Assembly: GCA_030018575.1 (NCBI GenBank)
Contig: JASEIA010000095.1
Coordinates: 1 to 5,385, forward strand
DNA: 5,385 nt
Reading direction: 5' to 3'
Origin: Nanobdellota archaeon
GTDB lineage: Archaea > Nanobdellota > Nanobdellia > SCGC-AAA011-G17 > GW2011-AR17
The translations under genes were made by a program, and so were the position numbers. Positions 1 to 4,606 of the stretch are shown in pieces. Each line of letters starts with the position of its first letter. Position 1 is the stretch's first letter. The notes under the pieces are model-generated. The model had not been told where the DNA came from and did no database searches. It saw only the letters and a program-made list of their open reading frames with translations.

Positions 1-57
1 AAAGAACCAAAAACAGCCCCCTCTCTCGTCCTAACGGACATATTGTCTGCTTCGCAG
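1..57. repeat. Structured repeat, copy 1 (box plus two hairpins)
   Basis: The copy starts with the 15-nt box AAAGAACCAAAAACA (1-15), then a 12-nt pyrimidine-rich spacer, a hairpin GTCC-TAAC-GGAC (28-39), a 7-nt linker beginning ATAT (40-46), and a hairpin CTGC-TTC-GCAG (47-57). The same order, with the same linker length and a spacer one nucleotide longer, occurs at 351-411 with different but still complementary stems. An alternative pairing GACA-TAT-TGTC (37-47) is also possible in this copy. The copy begins at the first base of the window, so its left edge may lie outside. Function unknown. Confidence 0.6.
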
Positions 58-127
58 TAATTGATATTAAAGTAAGTAAAAACTACGGCACTAACTGGAT
101 TTTCGGCAGTAAGAAAACTTCTTCGTC

Positions 128-138
128 GGGCTTCGCCC
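128..138. repeat. Perfect hairpin GGGC-TTC-GCCC
   Basis: An 11-nt perfect inverted repeat with a TTC triloop. It has the same GC-TTC-GC core as the hairpins at 47-57 and 379-391. On the minus strand the core reads GCGAAGC, a sequence known for forming an unusually stable DNA mini-hairpin. Confidence 0.5.
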
Positions 139-142
139 TCCT

Positions 143-175
143 CGACCCCGTTGCACTCTCGCTTCGCTCGGGTCG
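143..175. repeat. Stem-loop with CGTTGCACT loop motif, copy 1
   Basis: CGACCC (143-148) pairs with GGGTCG (170-175). The loop begins with CGTTGCACT (149-157) and ends with a GCTTCGC core (161-167). The stem-loop at 183-226 carries the same CGTTGCACT directly after its own 5' arm, with a different stem sequence. The two may therefore be related elements that kept the loop and the pairing but not the stem sequence. Confidence 0.45.
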
Positions 176-182
176 GCTAACA

Positions 183-226
183 GGAATTTAACGGAAACCT
201 CGTTGCACTTCGGTTTCCCAAATTTT
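183..226. repeat. Extended stem-loop with CGTTGCACT loop motif, copy 2
   Basis: The inner stem is GGAAACC (193-199) with GGTTTCC (212-218). A small internal loop (190-192 opposite 219) separates it from an outer stem AATTT (185-189) with AAATT (220-224), which two G-T pairs can extend to 183 and 226. The loop contains CGTTGCACT (201-209), and a C(TTCG)G tetraloop core at 208-213 is an alternative local fold. This is one of the longer hairpins of the region. Confidence 0.5.
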
Positions 227-233
227 GCCCCAT

Positions 234-306
234 CTCTGAAAAAATTCTCAGCTCTGTTTCGGTTTTGTGGGTTGCCTCAAAACCTCACGAGGAGAATTTT
301 TTCGAG
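234..306. repeat. Large stem-loop built on a 12-bp perfect inverted repeat
   Basis: GAAAAAATTCTC (238-249) is exactly complementary to GAGAATTTTTTC (292-303), leaving a 42-nt loop. CTC (234-236) can add three more pairs with GAG (304-306) if T237 is bulged. Inside the loop is a second hairpin: GTG GGTT (267-273) with AACC (281-284) and CAC (286-288), with T285 bulged. The nested fold is long for a chance event, but part of the main stem is low-complexity A/T. Confidence 0.5.
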
Positions 307-350
307 GGGTCAAAACTTCTGTTAATTCCGATGTTATGTGCAATTCAGAA

Positions 351-411
351 AAAGAACCAAAAACACGCTCCCTCCCCCGTTGCTTCGCAACATATAGCCT
401 GCCTTCGGCAG
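351..411. repeat. Structured repeat, copy 2 (box plus two hairpins)
   Basis: This copy carries the identical 15-nt box AAAGAACCAAAAACA (351-365), a 13-nt pyrimidine-rich spacer, a hairpin GTTGC-TTC-GCAAC (379-391), a 7-nt linker beginning ATAT (392-398) and a hairpin CTGCC-TTC-GGCAG (399-411). Compared with copy 1 (1-57), the first stem differs at most positions yet is fully paired, and the second is one pair longer. Conserved spacing with changed but complementary stems suggests the folded form matters. Confidence 0.6.
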
Positions 412-454
412 TTATTTTATGGTAACACATTCGTTTTTTTCATTTGGATTGAGC

Positions 455-470
455 CTTATTTTGCAATAAG
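455..470. repeat. Hairpin CTTATT-TTGC-AATAAG
   Basis: A perfect 6-bp AT-rich inverted repeat with a TTGC loop, within the AT-rich stretch after repeat copy 2. It is weak as a structure and is listed for completeness; no role is evident. Confidence 0.35.
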
Positions 471-558
471 AATAGAGAACAAATATTTCAGAGAAGCACA
501 GATAGAATATTTTGATTTGCTCTGGAAAACGGCTAAGAAATAAGACAGATTATGACCG

Positions 559-625
559 CCCGTTAAAGCCATTGGGTTTTAAGGGGCGCTCCCCTTGCCT
601 CCTTCTATCCGTTTTTCTCTATTTT
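559..625 (+). terminator. Alternative hairpins plus pyrimidine/T-rich tract; possible terminator
   Basis: One hairpin pairs CCC (559-561) with GGG (583-585) and TTAAAGCC (563-570) with GGTTTTAA (575-582), with one bulged G and an ATTG loop. A second pairs AAGGGG (581-586) with CCCCTT (591-596) around CGCT. They share 581-585, so only one can form at a time. A pyrimidine-rich tract with GTTTTT (611-616) and ATTTT (621-625) follows. Archaeal termination relies mainly on T-rich tracts, so this could end a transcript arriving from upstream. It lies before the TATA box and therefore should not be part of the pncB leader. Confidence 0.35.
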
Positions 626-657
626 CCCCTCGCCCATCCCTCGGAAAAAAAGCCACC

Positions 658-672
658 GCAAGGTTTATATAC
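658..672 (+). promoter_or_regulatory. Archaeal promoter (BRE and TATA box) of the NAD operon
   Basis: TTTATATA (664-671) matches an archaeal TATA box, and the purine-rich GCAAGG just before it fits a TFB recognition element. With the usual archaeal spacing of about 25 nt, transcription would begin near 690-697, giving a leader of roughly 40 nt before the pncB start codon. No other comparable promoter is evident between the genes downstream. Confidence 0.7.
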
Positions 673-697
673 TAGTTAGCGTATTCTATACAATATG

Positions 698-720
698 GTT
701 AGTGTAAGACAAACACTAAC
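698..720 (+). promoter_or_regulatory. Perfect palindrome in pncB leader; candidate operator or RNA hairpin
   Basis: GTTAGTGT (698-705), a 7-nt spacer, then ACACTAAC (713-720) form a perfect 8-bp inverted repeat. It sits at or just after the expected transcription start and ends one base before the AGGGG Shine-Dalgarno site. This is a natural place for a repressor to block RNA polymerase, or for an RNA hairpin to affect ribosome access. Its centre matches GT-N7-AC, which I recall as the core of operators of the bacterial NAD regulator NrtR. No such regulator is encoded in the window, so that link is only a suggestion. Confidence 0.55.
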
Positions 721-735
721 AGGGGAAAAACAATG
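721..735 (+). promoter_or_regulatory. pncB ribosome binding site, identical to that of nadM
   Basis: AGGGG (721-725), then AAAAACA and the ATG at 733. The whole 15-nt stretch AGGGGAAAAACAATG recurs exactly at 4592-4606 before nadM. It fixes the pncB start and supports the choice of ATG 4604 for nadM. Confidence 0.75.
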
Positions 736-2193
736 ACAAATCTCGAAACAAAGGCAAACAAGGGCTTTGTGACTGAAGACAATATGGCAATGCTCACGGA
801 CTTGTACCAGCTTACAATGGATGCAAGCTACCAGCAGCACAAGAAGACAGATAATGCAACATTTGACCTCTTTGTAAGGAAGCTGCCTGAGAACAGGCAT
901 TACATGATTGCGGCGGGGCTTGAGCAGGCATTGCAATACCTTGAGAACATGCATTTCACAGAAGATGATGTGGAATACCTCAGGAGCCAGGAGCTTTTTC
1001 CTGAAGAGTTTCTTGCAAAGCTCAGGGACTTCAAATTCACAGGTGAAGTATACGCTGTAAAGGAAGGGACGCCTGTTTTTCCAAACGAGCCGATACTGCA
1101 GATTACAGGCCCGAAGATGGAGGTTCAGCTTGTTGAAACATACCTGCTTAATGCAATGAACTTCCAGACAATGGTTGCCTCAAAAGCTTCAAGGGTTGTC
1201 GAGGCTGCAGGCGGAAGGGCTGTTGCAGAGTTTGGGTTAAGAAGGGCGCACGGCGCAGATGCCGGGTTGAAAGGCTCAAGAGCCTGCTACATTGCAGGAT
1301 GCGCGTCAACATCAAATGTATTGGCTGGAAAAGAGTTTGGGATTCCAATCAGTGGCACAATGGCGCACGCTTATGTCATGTCTTTTGAAAATGAAACAGA
1401 TGCATTCAGGGCATACGCAGAAACCTTTGGCGACAAGTCTGTTTTCCTCATTGACACCTATGACACAATTGAAGGCGCAAAGAAAGCAGCTCTTGTTGCA
1501 AAAGAGATGGAAGCAAATGGAAAAAAGCTGAAAGGAGTAAGGCTTGACTCGGGGAATTTAACAGACTTAAGCAGGAAGGTAAGGCAGATTCTGGATTCAG
1601 ATGGGCTTTCTTACGTTAAGATAATGGCAAGCGATGACCTGAACGAGTACAAGATTCGCGAGATGCTTCTGAACGGGGCAAAGATAGATGGGTTTGGAGT
1701 TGGAACAGAGATGATTACTTCAAAGGACGCGCCTGCAATCAGCGGCGTGTACAAGCTTAACGAGGACACTCTTGAGGGAAAGCTGGTTCCAAAGATGAAA
1801 ATGTCTGAGGGAAAAGACACTTTGCCGGGAAGAAAGCAGGTTTACAGGATTTATGATGCGAATGGAAAGATGGTAAAGGATGTGATTGCGCTTGAAGGAG
1901 AAGAAGTGCAGGGAGAGGCGCTTTTGCAGAAAGTGATGGAGGATGGAAAGCTTTGCAGGCCGCTTCCTTCTTTGAGCGAAACAAGAGCTTACTGCATTGA
2001 GCAGGTTGCAAGAATCCCGGCTGAAGTGAGAAGAGACAACCAGTATGCGCACATGAAGCTTGCAGATTTGAGCTACGGCTGGAAAGACATGGACGTGCTT
2101 GCTGAGAGGAATGTGCCTTATAAGGTAGAGGTAAGCAAGGGATTACAAACACTAATCGAAGACTTAAAAGAAAAACACAGGAGGACGAACTAA
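733..2193 (+). CDS. pncB: Nicotinate phosphoribosyltransferase
   Basis: This cytoplasmic enzyme (EC 6.3.4.21) joins nicotinate to PRPP, with ATP hydrolysis, giving nicotinate mononucleotide (NaMN); it is the entry step of Preiss-Handler salvage. The 486 residues fit the long NAPRTase form usual in bacteria and animals; many archaeal versions are nearer 390. Visible family signatures are TDLYQLTM (22-29), FGLRRAHGAD (167-176), GTMAHAYVMSF with the histidine expected to be phosphorylated in catalysis (H212), LIDTYDT (239-245), GVRLDSGNL (268-276), ASDDLNEY (299-306) and the phosphate-binding GFGVGTEM (320-327). The C-terminal region ends with the usual Arg-rich segment (about 421-448). It is the first gene of the operon, and the ATG has a clear Shine-Dalgarno site. 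Its stop is one base from the pncA start. The protein looks complete and active. Confidence 0.95.
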   Translation: MTNLETKANKGFVTEDNMAMLTDLYQLTMDASYQQHKKTDNATFDLFVRKLPENRHYMIAAGLEQALQYLENMHFTEDDVEYLRSQELFPEEFLAKLRDFKFTGEVYAVKEGTPVFPNEPILQITGPKMEVQLVETYLLNAMNFQTMVASKASRVVEAAGGRAVAEFGLRRAHGADAGLKGSRACYIAGCASTSNVLAGKEFGIPISGTMAHAYVMSFENETDAFRAYAETFGDKSVFLIDTYDTIEGAKKAALVAKEMEANGKKLKGVRLDSGNLTDLSRKVRQILDSDGLSYVKIMASDDLNEYKIREMLLNGAKIDGFGVGTEMITSKDAPAISGVYKLNEDTLEGKLVPKMKMSEGKDTLPGRKQVYRIYDANGKMVKDVIALEGEEVQGEALLQKVMEDGKLCRPLPSLSETRAYCIEQVARIPAEVRRDNQYAHMKLADLSYGWKDMDVLAERNVPYKVEVSKGLQTLIEDLKEKHRRTN

Positions 2194-2194
2194 A

Positions 2195-2890
2195 ATGGAA
2201 AACATCTGTTTTTACGACGTGGACACGCAGCACGACTTTATGGACGAGAAAGGCGCATTGTATGTGCCGGGCGCTGAAGGGATAAAGCCAAGGCTTGATG
2301 TGCTAAGAAGGCATGCAGCCGCCCTGCCTTACGATTACACAGACCCCGAGTCAGGAAGGCGTTATTGCGGCGTTGATCCCATCTATGGGATTACGCCTTA
2401 CCCTTTGTTTGGCTCAGTGGACAGGCATTACAAAGGCGATGAGGAATTAAAGACATTCCCGCCTCACTGCATGGATGGAGCAGAAGGGCAGAAAAAGATA
2501 CAGGAAACAACATGCGGAGGCACCAAGGCTTACATAGAAAACAGGGCATACTCTGCAAATGAACTGAAAGCAAAGATGTCTGCCACTGCTGTTTACTTTG
2601 AAAAGCAGGACGTTAGCGTGTTTTCAAACGCAAATGCCAATCTTCTCACGAGGTTTGACGCGGCTGTTGTTTACGGCGTTGCAACAGAATACTGCGTGAA
2701 GGCAGCTGTGCTTGGAATGAGGAAGAGGGGTATTGATGTGCTTGTTGTTGAAGATGCAATAAAAGGAATAACGCCTGAAGGAGAAGCAAAGGCTGTTGAA
2801 GAAATGAAGTCAGCAGGCGCGAAATTCATCAAAACCAAAGACGTGCTTGAAGGCAAGGTTGAGCAGATACTGCAGGAGATGTGGAGGTAA
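2195..2890 (+). CDS. pncA: Nicotinamidase-like cysteine hydrolase
   Basis: Expected reaction: nicotinamide to nicotinate plus ammonia (EC 3.5.1.19), feeding PncB. The isochorismatase-fold triad is present: D10 (in DVDTQHDF), K137 (in FEKQD) and C167 (in YGVATEYCV), with the VA step before the TEYC as the likely cis-peptide. Metal ligands are D76, H78 (VDRH) and H91 (PPHC). At 231 residues it is longer than most nicotinamidases (about 180-215), mainly because some 66 residues instead of about 42 separate the catalytic Asp from the first metal ligand; the extra part is about 45-73 and rich in Tyr, Pro and Gly. AGGAGG at 2179-2184 serves the ATG. The start is one base after the pncB stop, implying translational coupling. 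Another amide substrate is possible, but the operon strongly favours nicotinamide. Confidence 0.88.
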   Translation: MENICFYDVDTQHDFMDEKGALYVPGAEGIKPRLDVLRRHAAALPYDYTDPESGRRYCGVDPIYGITPYPLFGSVDRHYKGDEELKTFPPHCMDGAEGQKKIQETTCGGTKAYIENRAYSANELKAKMSATAVYFEKQDVSVFSNANANLLTRFDAAVVYGVATEYCVKAAVLGMRKRGIDVLVVEDAIKGITPEGEAKAVEEMKSAGAKFIKTKDVLEGKVEQILQEMWR

Positions 2891-2892
2891 CA

Positions 2893-3171
2893 ATGGCAAT
2901 CGGACCAAAAGAAGCAAAGGCGCTTACGGCAAGGGATGAAACTGAAGTGAAAAGGCTTGAGGAAAAGATAGACGCAATCTTACTCGAGGGCGGAAGGACA
3001 TTTGCAGTTGAGCTCCTTTTGAATGAGAAGGTAAAACGGCAGATAATAGATATCTATACAGGCAATGGATGGCGTGTAACTTACCACTCAGACCAGCGTG
3101 ACGGGGATTATCTCCAATTTTCAGAAAGAGAGCCTCTTTACGACGGCGGATGCGGTGGATGGAGGGAATAA
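2893..3171 (+). CDS. Small conserved-looking protein of unknown function
   Basis: I do not recognise this 92-residue protein. The start is taken as ATG 2893, with GGAGG at 2883-2887 five bases before it; an in-frame GTG at 2881 would place the Shine-Dalgarno site inside the gene. Residues about 5-31 (KEAKALTARDETEVKRLEEK) should form a charged amphipathic helix. A second helix (about 44-56) leads into GWRVTYHSDQRDGDYLQF (59-76), which reads as a beta-hairpin with an acidic/Arg turn. The tail is Gly-rich with one Cys (C87) and a Trp. There is no signal peptide or membrane segment. From memory, small viral and DPANN hypothetical proteins have a similar helix-then-GWxVxYxSDQRDGD layout, but I cannot confirm it. 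The gene starts two bases after the pncA stop and ends one base before the acetyltransferase, so it is clearly co-transcribed with NAD salvage genes. Confidence 0.8.
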   Translation: MAIGPKEAKALTARDETEVKRLEEKIDAILLEGGRTFAVELLLNEKVKRQIIDIYTGNGWRVTYHSDQRDGDYLQFSEREPLYDGGCGGWRE

Positions 3172-3172
3172 A

Positions 3173-3688
3173 ATGCCAAACGCCGTCCTGAAGCCGCTTT
3201 CCCCGGGCTACCTGGATGATATGATGGGCTGGGTGAACAACCCTGAAATCACAGGCAAGTTTGCAAAGTTCAATTGCGGGGTTACAAGGCAGCAGGAAAT
3301 AAGCCATATAAAGCAAATGATGGCAAGCAAGACAGACAAATGCTTTGTGATGGAAACAGAAGAAGGAAAATATCTTGGCAACATAAGCCTGCACGAAATA
3401 GACACGCAGGCAGGGAAAGCAAGAATGTCCATACTCATAGCTGCCAAGAAAGAAAGAGGCAAGAGCTACGGGAAAAGCGCAATAAGAAGGCTGCTTGAAA
3501 TTGCTTTCAATGAGATGAAACTGCACAAGGTATGGCTGATTGTCTTTGAAGAAAACACGAAGGCAAGGGGGCTTTACAGGCAATGCGGGTTTCAGGAAGA
3601 GGGCATTCTGCAAGACGAGTATTTTGTTGAAGGGAAATACCACAACATGGCAAGAATGGCAATTCTGAACAAAAGGAGGGCAATATGA
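3173..3688 (+). CDS. GNAT-family N-acetyltransferase (RimJ/RimL-like)
   Basis: A 171-residue acetyl-CoA-dependent acyltransferase of the GNAT fold. The N-terminal part has a WVNNPEIT segment (20-27) like RimJ/RimL-type enzymes. The acetyl-CoA pyrophosphate loop is RGKSYGKSA (95-103), a slightly altered R/Q-x-x-G-x-G/A with Lys-Ser after the second Gly. ENTKARGLYRQCGFQEEG (127-144) is the typical C-terminal motif, with the Asn and the Tyr near acetyl-CoA. GGAGGG (3161-3166) precedes ATG 3173 by six bases, better than an in-frame GTG at 3098, which would overlap the previous gene by 74 bases. The stop overlaps the nadE start by four bases (ATGA). The substrate cannot be read from sequence; a protein N-terminus, a lysine, a polyamine or another amine are all possible. 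Its place inside the NAD operon hints at a link to NAD metabolism. Confidence 0.88.
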   Translation: MPNAVLKPLSPGYLDDMMGWVNNPEITGKFAKFNCGVTRQQEISHIKQMMASKTDKCFVMETEEGKYLGNISLHEIDTQAGKARMSILIAAKKERGKSYGKSAIRRLLEIAFNEMKLHKVWLIVFEENTKARGLYRQCGFQEEGILQDEYFVEGKYHNMARMAILNKRRAI

Positions 3689-4593
3689 ATAGATTGTATT
3701 ACATAAACTTCGGTGCGGCTTCTGAAAAGGAGCTTAACGCAGCAAGAATGCAGTACATGAAAAACCCAATGTCTTTGCTTGAAGTGGATGAGAAGGATGC
3801 TGAAAGAATAACAGCAAGCATTGTTGAATTCCTGAAGGCGTACACAGCTGAAAGCAAAACAAAAGGGTATGTCATAGGATTGAGCGGCGGAATAGACTCT
3901 GCTGTTTCAGCTGCGCTGGCGGCAAAGGCAGTTGGAAATGAAAATGTCTATGGGATGCTTTTGTCATCAAGGTACACTGCAAAAGAGCACGAGGAGCACG
4001 CATTTGAGGTTGCAAGTAAGTTAGGGATAAAGACAAACGACCCTGCTCATGTGAAAAAGCATTTTGACGAAGCCATTGAGCTCACAATGCTGATGACAGA
4101 AATCACAAAAGAGCACCTGAATTACAAGCTCTTGCTCGGAAACAACCACGCAAGGGAAAGAATGAAGATATTGAGAGGAAAAGCCGCAAGCCTCGGGTAT
4201 CTTGTATTGGGAACAACCAACTTGACAGAAGCATGGCTTGGGTATGCGACAATAGCGGGAGACGGCTTCAAGGGAGTTGACATTGAGCCGATACAAAGAT
4301 TGCCCAAGACATCTGAAAGAATGTATGCAAGATACATAGGAATTCCTGAGCAGGTAATCAGAAAGGCGCCCACCGCAGGATTGTGGGAAAACCAGACAGA
4401 TGAGGGCGAAATTGGAATGGCTTACGAGGACATTGACAAAATAATGACTGGATTCTTGCTTGGCATAAAGAATGAAGACATAGTGAAGGCAAACAACAAG
4501 CCGGAAATAACAAGGCAGACAATAGAAGCAATAATCGCAAGGGTAAGGGCAAACGAGTTCAAGGCAAAGCCCGAGCCGTTTGCATTGCTTTAG
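3685..4593 (+). CDS. nadE: NAD synthase, ammonia-dependent type
   Basis: Converts nicotinate adenine dinucleotide to NAD with ATP and ammonia (EC 6.3.1.5). The PP-loop SGGIDS is at 67-72, the adenylation region GTTNLTE at 176-182 (with T177 and E182 at the expected ATP and Mg positions), GDG at 192-194, and PTAGLWENQTDEGEIG at 229-244. No glutaminase domain is present, so ammonia is the expected nitrogen donor; PncA releases ammonia in the same pathway. At 302 residues it is a little longer than usual, partly from about 25 extra N-terminal residues; internal Met at 22, 25 and 28 are possible starts, but GGAGGG (3675-3680) and the ATGA overlap favour ATG 3685. Two departures stand out: the usual Lys of TKYGDG is I190, with FKG inserted after the GDG, and the usual His-Lys near the C-terminus is F292-K293. 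Confidence 0.93.
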   Translation: MNRLYYINFGAASEKELNAARMQYMKNPMSLLEVDEKDAERITASIVEFLKAYTAESKTKGYVIGLSGGIDSAVSAALAAKAVGNENVYGMLLSSRYTAKEHEEHAFEVASKLGIKTNDPAHVKKHFDEAIELTMLMTEITKEHLNYKLLLGNNHARERMKILRGKAASLGYLVLGTTNLTEAWLGYATIAGDGFKGVDIEPIQRLPKTSERMYARYIGIPEQVIRKAPTAGLWENQTDEGEIGMAYEDIDKIMTGFLLGIKNEDIVKANNKPEITRQTIEAIIARVRANEFKAKPEPFALL

Positions 4594-4606
4594 GGGAAAA
4601 ACAATG
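4592..4606 (+). promoter_or_regulatory. nadM ribosome binding site overlapping the nadE stop
   Basis: AGGGG begins in the nadE TAG stop (4591-4593) and is followed by AAAAACA and ATG 4604. The 15 nt are identical to 721-735 before pncB. The match favours ATG 4604 over an in-frame TTG at 4580. Confidence 0.7.

Larger units (their letters stand above)
1..660. other. Gene-free, hairpin-rich intergenic region
   Basis: No open frame here looks like a protein: the longest ones run through the repeats and hairpins and have no Shine-Dalgarno site or recognisable motif. What the stretch does hold is an almost continuous series of inverted repeats, entered separately below, and two diverged copies of one structured element. 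The part at about 415-545 is AT-rich; the part at 589-640 is strongly pyrimidine-rich on the + strand. I see no tRNA, no rRNA, no CRISPR array and no clear C/D box pair. The density of hairpins suggests structured RNA or a palindromic intergenic element, but the function is unknown. Confidence 0.6.

Noticed and set aside
89..95. CACTAAC, matching one arm of the leader palindrome
   Set aside because: It is a single 7-nt match without the opposite arm, expected by chance.
248..430. A 60-codon open frame on the minus strand
   Set aside because: It lies wholly within hairpin and repeat sequence, and its product has no recognisable feature.
265..543. A 92-codon open frame on the + strand starting at TTG
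   Set aside because: It runs through the large stem-loop, repeat copy 2 and the AT-rich hairpin, has no Shine-Dalgarno site, and its product shows no motif or protein-like pattern.
681..691. Small inverted repeat GTAT-TCT-ATAC between the TATA box and the leader palindrome
   Set aside because: The arms are only four A/T-rich pairs in a promoter spacer, so chance is a sufficient explanation.
3098..3172. Upstream GTG start for the acetyltransferase
   Set aside because: It would overlap the 92-residue gene by 74 bases, whereas ATG 3173 has a GGAGGG six bases before it and gives a normal GNAT N-terminus.
2924..3643. A 239-codon minus-strand open frame
   Set aside because: It is antisense to the 92-residue gene and the acetyltransferase; its product is rich in Cys, His and Phe as expected from reading real genes backwards.
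4580..4603. Upstream TTG start for nadM
   Set aside because: It would overlap nadE by 14 bases and put the Shine-Dalgarno site inside the gene; ATG 4604 has the site shared with pncB and gives the family's normal N-terminus.
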